Assembly: GCA_039817245.1 (NCBI GenBank)
Contig: JBCBWF010000289.1
Location: forward strand, 1 to 6,672
Direction of reading: 5' to 3'
Length of the DNA: 6,672 nt
DNA from: Thermohalobaculum sp039817245
GTDB lineage: Bacteria > Pseudomonadota > Alphaproteobacteria > Rhodobacterales > Rhodobacteraceae
The position numbers were made by a program, and so were the translations under genes. Below the pieces are notes generated by a model that saw only the letters and a program-made list of their open reading frames with translations, was not told where the DNA came from and did no database searches. Shown here piece by piece: positions 1 through 5,740 of the stretch; positions within the stretch are counted from its first letter, which is position 1; the number at the start of each line of letters is the position of its first letter.

Positions 1-7
1 ATTGCGG

Positions 8-147
8 CCGCTCCCTCCCACGACATTTTTCGCAACGCTTTCTGAACGAAGCGTGAGCGATCTGCCGTCCCGACCAACCTTTCTTTGAGCCTCGTAAGTT
101 CACTAATTGTTCTGTTCTCGATGCCCAGAATGTCGTGGGTGGGAGCG
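8..147. repeat. 140-bp palindromic intergenic repeat, copy U1
   Basis: This is an imperfect palindrome. The left arm CGCTCCCTCCCACGACATT (9-27) is the reverse complement of 129-147 with one mismatch, and weaker pairing continues outward to about 2 and 154. A second copy at 2851-2990 has exactly the same length, and hand alignment without gaps gives about 84 of 140 identical bases, concentrated in the first 20 and last 50. An inner hairpin, ACGCTT (35-40) with AAGCGT (49-54), lies in the left half. The element starts 39 nt beyond the stop codon of the minus-strand TetR gene and encodes no credible protein. The length, palindromic structure and intergenic position resemble MITE or ERIC-type repeats. 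A structured RNA or 3'-UTR element is the alternative. I do not recognise the family, and no target-site duplication is clear. Confidence 0.75.
98..112 (+). promoter_or_regulatory. Candidate LexA (SOS) box in U1
   Basis: The direct repeat GTTC-ACTAATT-GTTC matches the core LexA-binding motif of alphaproteobacteria, GTTC-N7-GTTC. U2 has the same motif at the same internal offset (2941-2955). The mirror position in the left arm of the palindrome holds a degenerate partner, GAAC-N7-GAGC (44-58). Binding is inferred from the motif only, and no SOS gene is adjacent in the window. Confidence 0.45.
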
Positions 148-185
148 AGCGCAACAGGGACGTCGCTGGGGCGCCGAGGCCCCAC

Positions 186-821
186 TCATCGGCCAGCGGC
201 AGGCACGCGGGCGCCGTCACACGTGCCACCGCCCGCCGCGCTGGCCACGAGCGTCGACAGCGCCTGCGCGCGCCGCGCGATCTCAGGTTGTTCCAGGCCG
301 GAGCGCGCGACCGAGGACAGGCCCGCAAGGACGGTCATCAAAAGCGCGGCACGGCATTCCGGCTCGGGATCGCCGCGCGCCGCCAGGACCCCGGCGACCC
401 AGGTCCGATGCGTCTCGAGCAGGGGCAGCGCCGCGCTGCGCACCTCTGCTGTCGGGCTGCTTGCGGCCTCGAAGATCATACAGCCGCGCCGCGTGTCCGA
501 TCCGGCGAAGAGCTGCACCGAGGCATCGATCAGCCCCCGGACAGCCTCGGGCGCCGTGTCGGCGCGCTCCACCGCCTCGAAGACGCCGAGCCCCTCGACC
601 ATGCGATACTCCCCGAGGACCTCCACGAAGAGGTTCAGCTTGCTGCCGAAAGCGGCATAGAGCGAGGGCGGGTTCACACCGAAGGCCGAACACAGGGCCG
701 AGACGCCCACATGCTCGTAGCCATGCTGCCAGAACAGCAGCTTCGCTTGGACGAGGGCGTGCCGGCGGTCGAGCTTCGGGGGCCGGCCGCGCCGGCGTGT
801 TGTGTCATCGGCTCTGCGCAT
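186..821 (-). CDS. TetR/AcrR-family transcriptional regulator
   Basis: The product is a 211-residue DNA-binding repressor-type protein. The N-terminal arm (about residues 1-20, RRRGRPPKLDRR) is basic. A TetR-type helix-turn-helix follows at about 38-61, with the typical PPSLYAAFGSK ending at recognition helix 3. The rest is a helical ligand-binding domain containing RGCMIFEAA (about 112-120), a form often seen in this family. The frame stays open upstream to 1076, but that would put an atypical Pro/Arg-rich extension before the domain and overlap the ABM start. The ATG at 821 gives the usual family length and is preceded by a purine-rich stretch, although its ribosome binding site is weak. 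The gene is divergent from the ABM-fold gene at 1075, so it probably controls that gene and itself. The ligand cannot be told from sequence. Confidence 0.9.
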   Translation of the reverse strand: MRRADDTTRRRGRPPKLDRRHALVQAKLLFWQHGYEHVGVSALCSAFGVNPPSLYAAFGSKLNLFVEVLGEYRMVEGLGVFEAVERADTAPEAVRGLIDASVQLFAGSDTRRGCMIFEAASSPTAEVRSAALPLLETHRTWVAGVLAARGDPEPECRAALLMTVLAGLSSVARSGLEQPEIARRAQALSTLVASAAGGGTCDGARVPAAGR

Positions 822-954
822 CGTCGCGTCCCAGCCCTCGCTCTCGTGTCGTCGCAGCGGATCGAGCGCCGGCACCGTGACCTGCACGCTGCGTCCGCGT
901 GTCACCCCACCGCGCACCATGCCAGCTACGGAAGTGTAGGGGGCGCTATTTTTT

Positions 955-1063
955 CCGTCTCCGGCGGCGTTCGACGGAGGTGCCGCCCGTCGCGGCGCGC
1001 TGATCACGTGCATCTGATCGACGGCGGGCGGCGCGCAGGCTAGCGTCGCGCCGGACAGCGCGA
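955..1063. promoter_or_regulatory. Candidate operator region between tetR and the ABM gene
   Basis: The divergent gap 822-1074 holds several short symmetric elements. CGACGG (972-977) and CCGTCG (987-992) form a perfect 6-bp inverted repeat with a 9-bp spacer. CCGTC at 955-959 and another CGACGG at 1019-1024 repeat the same half-site. A separate perfect inverted repeat, TCGCGC-N6-GCGCGA (1046-1063), abuts the AAAGGA ribosome binding site of the ABM gene. A weaker one, CCGTG-N5-GCACG-like, lies at 874-890 nearer tetR. TetR proteins usually bind palindromes in such divergent gaps. In DNA this GC-rich some of these may be chance, and no convincing -35/-10 pair was found. Confidence 0.35.
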
Positions 1064-1074
1064 AAGGACTGCCC

Positions 1075-1416
1075 ATGATTGCCGTGATCTTCGAGGTCGA
1101 GCCCGCAGAGGGCGCGATGGAGGACTATCTTGCCCATGCCGCGCGGCTGCGCCCCGAACTCGAAGCGATCGACGGGTTCCTCTCGGTCGAGCGCTTCGAG
1201 AGCCTCACGACGCCGGGCAAGCTCGTCTCGATCAGCTTCTGGCGCGACGAGGCGGCGGTGGCGGCCTGGCGAAACCGGCCCGAACATCGCGCGAGCCAGG
1301 CGGCGGGGCGTTCGGGCATGATGACGGGCTACCGCATCCGCGTGGCTGCCGTGCTCCGCGATTACGGGCTCGAGGCGCGCGCGCAGGCGCCGGCGGACAG
1401 TCGCGCCGTCCTCTGA
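1075..1416 (+). CDS. Antibiotic biosynthesis monooxygenase (ABM)-family protein
   Basis: This 113-residue protein has the pattern of the ABM superfamily, small dimeric ferredoxin-like alpha/beta barrels. An initial beta strand, MIAVIFEVEP, is followed by a helix (about 14-30), then DGFLSVERFES (33-43), SISFWRDEAAVAAWR (52-66), H71 and a last strand YRIRVAAVLRDY (86-97). Members include cofactor-free quinone-type monooxygenases, heme-degrading enzymes and many proteins of unknown role, so substrate and reaction cannot be assigned. The ATG at 1075 is preceded by AAAGGA with a 6-nt gap, a good ribosome binding site. The divergent TetR gene suggests induction by a small molecule. There is no signal peptide, so it should be cytoplasmic. 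The C-terminal tail after about residue 100 is short and probably disordered. Confidence 0.88.
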   Translation: MIAVIFEVEPAEGAMEDYLAHAARLRPELEAIDGFLSVERFESLTTPGKLVSISFWRDEAAVAAWRNRPEHRASQAAGRSGMMTGYRIRVAAVLRDYGLEARAQAPADSRAVL

Positions 1417-1461
1417 GCGGGGCGCAGATGGCGACCCTGGCGGTGCTGTTGCACGGCATTC

Positions 1462-1479
1462 GGCCCGCTGGCGCGGGCC
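1462..1479 (+). terminator. Candidate hairpin terminator after the ABM gene
   Basis: GGCCCGC and GCGGGCC form a perfect 7-bp stem around the 4-nt loop TGGC, 45 nt past the ABM stop codon. No run of T follows (the next bases are TCAAGG), so as an intrinsic terminator it is atypical. It may act by structure alone or protect the 3' end. Confidence 0.4.
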
Positions 1480-1509
1480 TCAAGGCCGCGCGACGGCCCC
1501 GCCCCCGCC

Positions 1510-1577
1510 CCCCGCCCCCTCCCGCTGCACCACCCCGTCGCCTGCGGCGCCGGCGCGATGCGGCGGGAGGGGCGGGG
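1510..1577. repeat. GC-rich inverted repeat between convergent genes
   Basis: The arm CCCCGCCCCCTCCCGC (1510-1525) pairs with GCGGGAGGGGCGGGG (1563-1577) except for one extra C in the left arm. About 37 nt lie between the arms and contain smaller GC palindromes. The repeat ends 5 nt before the stop codon of the DM13 gene, so a transcript from either side could fold there, consistent with a bidirectional terminator. It has no T-run. Its C-rich arm loosely resembles the ends of U1/U2 but lacks their conserved CGTGGG and GTTC blocks, so I treat it as separate. Confidence 0.45.
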
Positions 1578-1582
1578 ATGGA

Positions 1583-2047
1583 TCAGGTGAGGGCGAGCTT
1601 GGCGACGCCGAGCGGCACCGAGAACTTCTCGCACCAGATCCAGACCTCGTTGTACCGGCCGATATCGATCCCGGGCTTCAGGGCATAGGCTTGCCGGCCG
1701 CTATTGCTGCGCAGCGGCGACAGGATCGTGTCCGCGTCGTAGCCGTTGTTGCCGAGGGCGACTTTGGGATCCGGCGCGCCGTCGAAGCTGAAATCGTCCT
1801 CGAGCTCGATGACGAACTTGCCCGCGCTCTGCAGCACCCGCGCATGGCCCGTTGTCACATGGTTCGACGCGCCGACGAAGCTGCCGCGCGCGGTGACTGC
1901 GGCATCGGCTGCGACGGTCGGGGCGGCCGGCAGCGCGGCGGCCGCGGGCGTGGAGGGCGTGCGTGCACAGGCGGCGAGCGCGCCGGCGGCGCCCCCGACG
2001 ACGATGAGCGAAAGGGCGCGGCGGCGGCTCAGGGAGCGGTCGGTCAT
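1583..2047 (-). CDS. DM13-domain lipoprotein (predicted Tat-exported)
   Basis: The 154-residue product starts with an export signal. SRRRALS (7-13) resembles a twin-arginine motif, a hydrophobic stretch follows, and the lipobox LAAC places the lipidated cysteine at residue 27. A Pro/Ala-rich linker (about 28-52) leads to a DM13 domain (about 54-153) with GSFVGASNHVTTG (55-67), DDFSFDGAPDPKVALG (84-99), SNSGRQAYAL (114-123) and YNEVWIWCEKFSVPLGVA (132-149). C139 is the nearly invariant cysteine of this domain. DM13 has been proposed to take part in electron transfer, but no function is proven for this type. The ATG at 2047 has AAGGA about 9 nt upstream. The protein probably sits on the periplasmic face of a membrane. 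It is divergent from the gene at 2209, and no functional link between them is evident. Confidence 0.88.
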   Translation of the reverse strand: MTDRSLSRRRALSLIVVGGAAGALAACARTPSTPAAAALPAAPTVAADAAVTARGSFVGASNHVTTGHARVLQSAGKFVIELEDDFSFDGAPDPKVALGNNGYDADTILSPLRSNSGRQAYALKPGIDIGRYNEVWIWCEKFSVPLGVAKLALT

Positions 2048-2126
2048 GGCGGGTTTCCTTCTCTTGACGGAACGTCTGACCCGGCGGAGTTATGGCAATC
2101 CGCACCGCCGCGCAGCGCAACGTTTC

Positions 2127-2160
2127 GGGCTCTCACGGGCCTGTGGCACCAAGTGAGCCC
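2127..2160 (+). promoter_or_regulatory. Leader hairpin upstream of the GGCT-fold gene
   Basis: GGGCTCTCAC (2127-2136) pairs with GTGAGCCC (2153-2160) with bulged bases, around a 16-nt loop, ending 48 nt before the start codon at 2209. In the same divergent gap (2048-2208), TTGACG at 2064-2069 could be a -35 element for the plus-strand gene, but the hexamer at the right distance (AGTTAT, 2088-2093) is a poor -10. The structure is visible in the sequence. Any regulatory role is a guess. Confidence 0.3.
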
Positions 2161-2208
2161 GGCGCGAGGCGGCGTGATCCGGCGGGTTCGGCGGGGGCAG
2201 GGGGGAAC

Positions 2209-2808
2209 ATGGGCAGGATCGCGATCCTCGGCTGGGGCTCGCTCATCTGGGATCTCGAGCGGCTCGCCGACGGGGTGGAGGGCGGCTGGGCGATGGGCGC
2301 CGGGCCGGCCTTCCCGCTCGAATTCAGCCGGGTGAGTGCCAAGCGCAAGCAGGCGCTGGCGGTCTGCATCGATGCGCGCCACGGGGCGGCCTGCCCGACG
2401 CATGCCATCGCCTCGCGCCGTGCCGCGCTGGCCGAGGCGGCCGCGGATCTCGCCGCGCGCGAACGGGCGGCGCCTGGGCGCATCGGCTTCGCTGCGGCCG
2501 ACGGCACGGCCGCGCATGGACGCGAGCCCGCGGTGGTCCGCAGCGTTGCCGCCTGGTGCCGGGCCGGGGGCTGGGCGGGGGCGGTCTGGACCGATCTCGA
2601 GCCCAACTATGCCGAAACGCTCCGCCGCCCCTTCAGCGTGGTCGATGCCGCAGAGTATCTCGCGGACCTCGGTGGGGAGAGCCGCGACGAGGCGGTGCGC
2701 TATATCGCGCAGGCGCCGCGGGCAACCGACACGCCGCTCCGCCGCCACCTCGAAGCGGCCGACTGGTGGCGCGCGGAGCTCCGCCGGCTCGCGCTCGCCC
2801 CCTTCTAG
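2209..2808 (+). CDS. Gamma-glutamylcyclotransferase-fold protein (uncharacterised)
   Basis: The product has 199 residues. Its N-terminus MGRIAILGWGSLIWD contains the GxGSL signature (8-12) that starts the GGCT/BtrG fold, in which this loop binds the substrate's gamma-glutamyl group. EFSRVS (38-43) and the RIGF segment (91-94) match a bacterial subgroup commonly annotated as hypothetical. I cannot point with confidence to the catalytic acidic residue, so activity on glutathione or gamma-glutamyl amino acids is only possible. The frame is open back to an ATG at 2092, but the ATG at 2209 begins exactly at the domain and has a strong GGGGG ribosome binding site about 5-9 nt before it. No signal peptide is seen, so it should be cytoplasmic. 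It is followed by repeat U2 and converges on lysE. Confidence 0.8.
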   Translation: MGRIAILGWGSLIWDLERLADGVEGGWAMGAGPAFPLEFSRVSAKRKQALAVCIDARHGAACPTHAIASRRAALAEAAADLAARERAAPGRIGFAAADGTAAHGREPAVVRSVAAWCRAGGWAGAVWTDLEPNYAETLRRPFSVVDAAEYLADLGGESRDEAVRYIAQAPRATDTPLRRHLEAADWWRAELRRLALAPF

Positions 2809-2850
2809 CGCTGTACTTTCCATGTGAGCCGTATCGCCGACCCCACATGC

Positions 2851-2990
2851 CCGCTCCCGCCCACGTCATCTTGGGCGGCGATGCGTAAACGCTCGGTAAG
2901 CATCACAGCATTCCGGCCGCCAACCCGGAAAACACGAGATGTTCACTCAATGTTCGATTCTTCCAGCCCACAATTACGTGGGTGGGTGCG
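2851..2990. repeat. 140-bp palindromic intergenic repeat, copy U2
   Basis: This is the second copy of the element at 8-147, in the same orientation and with no length difference. The left end CCGCTCCCGCCCACG (2851-2865) pairs with CGTGGGTGGGTGCG (2977-2990), about 15 of 19 positions across the full arm, and right-side similarity to the U1 family continues through GCCGCA to 2996. The two conserved blocks are the ends and the right third, which contains GTTCACT-AA-TGTTC. Inner stems GATGC/GCATC (2880-2884 with 2900-2904) and TTCCGG/CCGGAA (2911-2916 with 2925-2930) are present. It lies 42 nt past the stop of the GGCT-fold gene and 31 nt past the stop of the convergent lysE. It may help separate the two transcripts, or simply be a mobile insertion tolerated there. 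Confidence 0.75.
2941..2955 (+). promoter_or_regulatory. Candidate LexA (SOS) box in U2
   Basis: GTTC-ACTCAAT-GTTC fits the alphaproteobacterial LexA core GTTC-N7-GTTC and sits at the same offset as the box in U1 (98-112). Both tetramers are unchanged between the copies, while bases just outside and in the middle of the element differ. The mirror site in the left arm is degenerate (AAAC-N7-AAGC, 2887-2901). No SOS gene is adjacent. Confidence 0.45.
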
Positions 2991-3020
2991 GCCGCAGCGA
3001 GCACCCGATCGACCGGCGCG

Positions 3021-3617
3021 CTACTGGCCCGCCACGAGCCAGATCGCCGAGCCTGCCAGAAGCGTCGCCATGGCGATGTTGAAGGCGCGCAGCCCCGCGC
3101 CCTCGCCCAGCAGCCGTCCGATCCCGGCGCCGAAGATCGACCAGCCCTGGCTCGAACTCAGCCCGGAGGCAAGGAACAGCACCGCCGCGATCGCCGCCTC
3201 CAGCACCGGGCGCGCGCCCGTGGCGAAGGTGGCCGAGACCCCGATGCACATCACCCAGGCCTTCGGGTTGATCCACTGGAAGGCCGAGGCCTCGAGGAAA
3301 CTCAGCGGCCGGCCCCGCCGCTCCCCCCGCGCCGCCCGCGCCGTCGCGATCCGCCAAGCCAGCCACAGCATCACTCCGCAGCCGAGCCAGGCCAGGCCCG
3401 TCCGCAGCGCCGGCATCGCCTGAAACACCTCGCCGAGCCCGAGCGCGATCGCGAAGAGCATCACCGGAAAGCCCACGGCCACGCCCATCGCATGGGGCAG
3501 CGTCCGCCGCCAGCCGAAGCTCGCGCCAGAGGCGGCGAGCATCATGTTGTTGGGCCCCGGCGTCCAGGTGGCCGCGAGGGCGAAGGCGAAGAGGGCGGCG
3601 GCGGTTTCCCAGCTCAT
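3021..3617 (-). CDS. LysE/RhtB-family amino acid exporter
   Basis: This is a 198-residue inner-membrane protein, the usual length for the family, with about six hydrophobic segments (roughly 5-28, 42-62, 70-90, 112-132, 138-160, 178-197). The family hallmark TPGPNNMM (19-26) follows the first segment, and QWINPKAW (114-121) matches the conserved Asn-Pro-Lys loop in the middle. Relatives export amino acids or their analogues (lysine, homoserine, threonine and others) by proton exchange. The substrate here is unknown. The ATG at 3617 has AGGAG 8 nt upstream. The gene starts 31 nt after the nucleotidyltransferase stop, so it is probably the last gene of that operon. Repeat U2 follows it. Confidence 0.9.
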   Translation of the reverse strand: MSWETAAALFAFALAATWTPGPNNMMLAASGASFGWRRTLPHAMGVAVGFPVMLFAIALGLGEVFQAMPALRTGLAWLGCGVMLWLAWRIATARAARGERRGRPLSFLEASAFQWINPKAWVMCIGVSATFATGARPVLEAAIAAVLFLASGLSSSQGWSIFGAGIGRLLGEGAGLRAFNIAMATLLAGSAIWLVAGQ

Positions 3618-3648
3618 CCGTCAGGCTCCTGCAACGGTTCCTCCGAGG

Positions 3649-4887
3649 TCAGTCCTGCTGACCTTTTGCGCCAAGATGCGTCAGGAGCGCTGACTTGTCC
3701 AGCCGAAAGCCGCTGTCGAGCCAGACCCGCTCCGCCTCCGCCAGCGCGGCACCGATCGCAGGGCCCGGGGCGTGGCCCGCGGCCAGCAGGTCCCCGGCGG
3801 CCAGCGGAAAGCGCGCCGCCGCTCCCGCCGCGATCTCCGCGCCGAGCGTCTCCCAATCCGGCGCGGGCTGGCCGATCCCCGGCTGCGCAGCGGTCGCGAT
3901 CAGCGCCGCGGCCCAGGCCGCCTCCGCCCCGTGCCGCCAGGCCGCCGCCCCGGGCGCAAGCCCCGAGCTCAGCGCCCCCCGGATCCGCTCCAGGACCCGC
4001 GCCTCCGCCCGGCTGAGCCGCAGCGCCTCCTCCGGCTCCTCCCCCCCGATCGCGGCGAGGCGCACATGCCAGTCCGCCGCCCGCCCGGCCAGCGCTTCCA
4101 GATGCACCAGCGGCGCCAGCGGCGCGGCCGAGGCGCCGGGCAGGCAGCGCCAGAGCACGCCCGAGGCCTGCATCGCCGCGGTGGCCGGCGCGGGATCGGG
4201 GGCGGCGAGGAGCTTGCGCATCTCATGGCCCACCCGCTCGCGCGCCAGCCGCTCGATCCCGTCGGCCAGCGCCGCGCAGGCCGCCAGCCCGTCCGCATCG
4301 ATGCCGGGCCCCTCCGCGCCCCCGCCATAGAGCGCGTGGAAGCGGAAGAACCGCAGGATCCGCAGATAGTCCTCCCGGATCCGCTCCTCCGGTTCGCCGA
4401 TGAAGCGGATCCGCCGCGCCTCCAGATCCCCGAGCCCGCCGAGCGGGTCGATCACGGCGCCGGCCGCATCGGCATAGAGCGCATTGAGGGTCAGGTCCCG
4501 GCGCATGGCATCCTCCGCCATGTCCTCCGAGAAGCGCACCACCGCGCGGCGTCCATCGGTCTCCACATCCGCGCGAAAGGTCGTGACCTCGTAGCCGATC
4601 CCCTCCGCCACCGCCGTCACCGTGCCGTGCTCGATCCCCGTGGGCACCGCGCGCAGGCCCGCCGCCTCCAGCCGCCCGGTCACGGTCTCCGGGCGCAGGG
4701 GCGTGCTGAGATCCACATCGCCCGGAACCTCGCCGAGCAGCGCGTTGCGCACCACGCCGCCCACCAGAAAGGCTCGCCCCTCGAGCGCCTCCAGCACCGC
4801 GCCGAGCCCCGGCGCCGCGAGCACCGCGGGCGCAAGGCGCCGCCCCGTGCGCCAGCCGGGCGCGATGGCGGTCTCCGTGCCGCTCAC
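3649..4887 (-). CDS. cca: CCA-adding-type tRNA nucleotidyltransferase (class II)
   Basis: The 412-residue protein belongs to the class II nucleotidyltransferases that add or repair the 3' CCA end of tRNA using CTP and ATP. FLVGGVVRNALLG (40-52) is the GG motif, with the metal-binding pair D57 and D59 in GDVDLS. RRDLTLNAL (129-137) is the nucleotide-recognition region, followed by DPLGGLGDLEARRIRFIG (147-164) and ERIREDYLRILRFFRF (168-183), which begins the RNA-binding helical domain. The C-terminal half is Ala-rich and helical with no HD domain. GTG at 4887 is preferred because its GTGA overlaps the TGA of the upstream Nudix gene, indicating translational coupling. The frame itself is open to 5091, but that part only overlaps the Nudix gene. 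Poly(A) polymerases share these motifs, so CCA addition is inferred from the family. Confidence 0.9.
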   Translation of the reverse strand: MSGTETAIAPGWRTGRRLAPAVLAAPGLGAVLEALEGRAFLVGGVVRNALLGEVPGDVDLSTPLRPETVTGRLEAAGLRAVPTGIEHGTVTAVAEGIGYEVTTFRADVETDGRRAVVRFSEDMAEDAMRRDLTLNALYADAAGAVIDPLGGLGDLEARRIRFIGEPEERIREDYLRILRFFRFHALYGGGAEGPGIDADGLAACAALADGIERLARERVGHEMRKLLAAPDPAPATAAMQASGVLWRCLPGASAAPLAPLVHLEALAGRAADWHVRLAAIGGEEPEEALRLSRAEARVLERIRGALSSGLAPGAAAWRHGAEAAWAAALIATAAQPGIGQPAPDWETLGAEIAAGAAARFPLAAGDLLAAGHAPGPAIGAALAEAERVWLDSGFRLDKSALLTHLGAKGQQD

Positions 4888-5534
4888 TCCGGCCGCCCCG
4901 GCACCGCGGGCAGCGCCCGTCCCTCGGCCACCGCCGCCAGCCGGTCGCTCAACCCCTTCAGCATCCCCGCCGTCGCCCCCCAGATGTAGTACTCCCCCCA
5001 GGGCATGGCGTAATAGTACCGCCGCACCCCCTTCCAGAGCCGCCCCTCGCGCCGCCGGTTCGCGGGGTTCATGAGGAAATCGAGCGGGCATTCGAACACG
5101 TCGTCCACCTCCGAGGGATCGGGGCGCGGCGACCAGTCCGGATCGACCAGGCCCACGAAGGGCGAGACCCGGAAGCCCGTGCCGGTGACATACATGTCGA
5201 GCGCGCCCAGCGTCTCAACCGCCGCCGCCGGCAGGCCGATCTCCTCCTCCGCCTCGCGCAGCGCGGCATGGAGCGCGCTCGGATCGGAGGGCTCGACCTT
5301 GCCGCCCGGAAAGGCGATCTGGCCCGCATGGTGCTTCAGATGCCGCGCGCGCACGGTCAGCACCACGAAGAGCGAGGCCTCCCGCTCCACCAGCGGGCAG
5401 AGCACCGAGGCCGGCCGCTCCGGCATCGCCGTGCCAGGCGCGGGGCGGGCTCCCGGCGCCAGGTCGAAATCCGACCGCTCGCCGAGCGGCGGCAGCGAGA
5501 GGGCGGCTTCGACATCGCGGCGGGTGAGGCGCAT
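4884..5534 (-). CDS. NudL-like CoA pyrophosphatase (Nudix hydrolase)
   Basis: This 216-residue Nudix protein probably splits coenzyme A or its derivatives into phosphopantetheine and 3',5'-ADP. The segment LTVRARHLKHHAGQIAFPGG (59-78) matches the signature that separates the CoA-hydrolysing subfamily from other Nudix proteins. It runs into the Nudix box (78-101) with the metal-binding REAEEEIGL (93-101). An Asp replaces the usual first Glu of the box, which is common in this subgroup. ATG at 5534 starts closest to the domain. ATG at 5552 would add six residues, and neither has a clear ribosome binding site. The stop overlaps the nucleotidyltransferase start (GTGA), a pairing I recall from Rhodobacteraceae. 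It is the first gene of the operon, so the promoter should lie in 5553-5740. Confidence 0.9.
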   Translation of the reverse strand: MRLTRRDVEAALSLPPLGERSDFDLAPGARPAPGTAMPERPASVLCPLVEREASLFVVLTVRARHLKHHAGQIAFPGGKVEPSDPSALHAALREAEEEIGLPAAAVETLGALDMYVTGTGFRVSPFVGLVDPDWSPRPDPSEVDDVFECPLDFLMNPANRRREGRLWKGVRRYYYAMPWGEYYIWGATAGMLKGLSDRLAAVAEGRALPAVPGRPE

Positions 5535-5682
5535 GGGGCAGAACTGCGCCATCGCCGCCGCGGGATCAACCCGCTTGCAAGCCCTTGCGCGCTCTGGCTT
5601 GCGCCTCCCCCCCCGGCCCCGAGCACCGGCAAAGCCGCCCGGCACCGCGCCTCCGGCCGCGCGCCGCCTTGCCACCCGGGCC

Positions 5683-5702
5683 CGCGCAGGAAAAACTGCG
5701 CG
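5683..5702. promoter_or_regulatory. Perfect 7-bp inverted repeat in the nudL/channel divergent gap
   Basis: CGCGCAG and CTGCGCG flank the loop GAAAAA, the only A-rich run in the 206-bp gap between the divergent Nudix and channel genes. It lies 39 nt before the channel start at 5741. It could be an operator for one or both genes, or a leader hairpin. No confident -35/-10 pair was found on either strand. Three CTTGC repeats (5574-5602) occur nearer the Nudix start and may be chance. Confidence 0.35.
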
Positions 5703-5740
5703 CCCTCAGGGGCAGCGGCGAAAGACGGATGGGGCGGCGG

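Noticed and set aside
1..154. U1 as the end of an insertion sequence extending left of the window
   Set aside because: U1 has both inverted ends inside the window and a second copy of the same length, so it looks complete. No transposase coding is visible.
107..1043. Long plus-strand open frames opposite the TetR gene
   Set aside because: Low-complexity Arg/Pro/Ala-rich translations with no domain, antisense to a clear TetR protein. They are expected by chance in DNA this GC-rich.
1510..1577. Third copy of the U1/U2 repeat
   Set aside because: Only the C-rich/G-rich arms are similar. The length is about 68 bp and the CGTGGG and GTTC-N7-GTTC blocks are absent.
2982..4989. Long plus-strand open frames across lysE and cca
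   Set aside because: The translations are Arg/Pro/Gly-rich without motifs and lie opposite genes with clear catalytic or family motifs.
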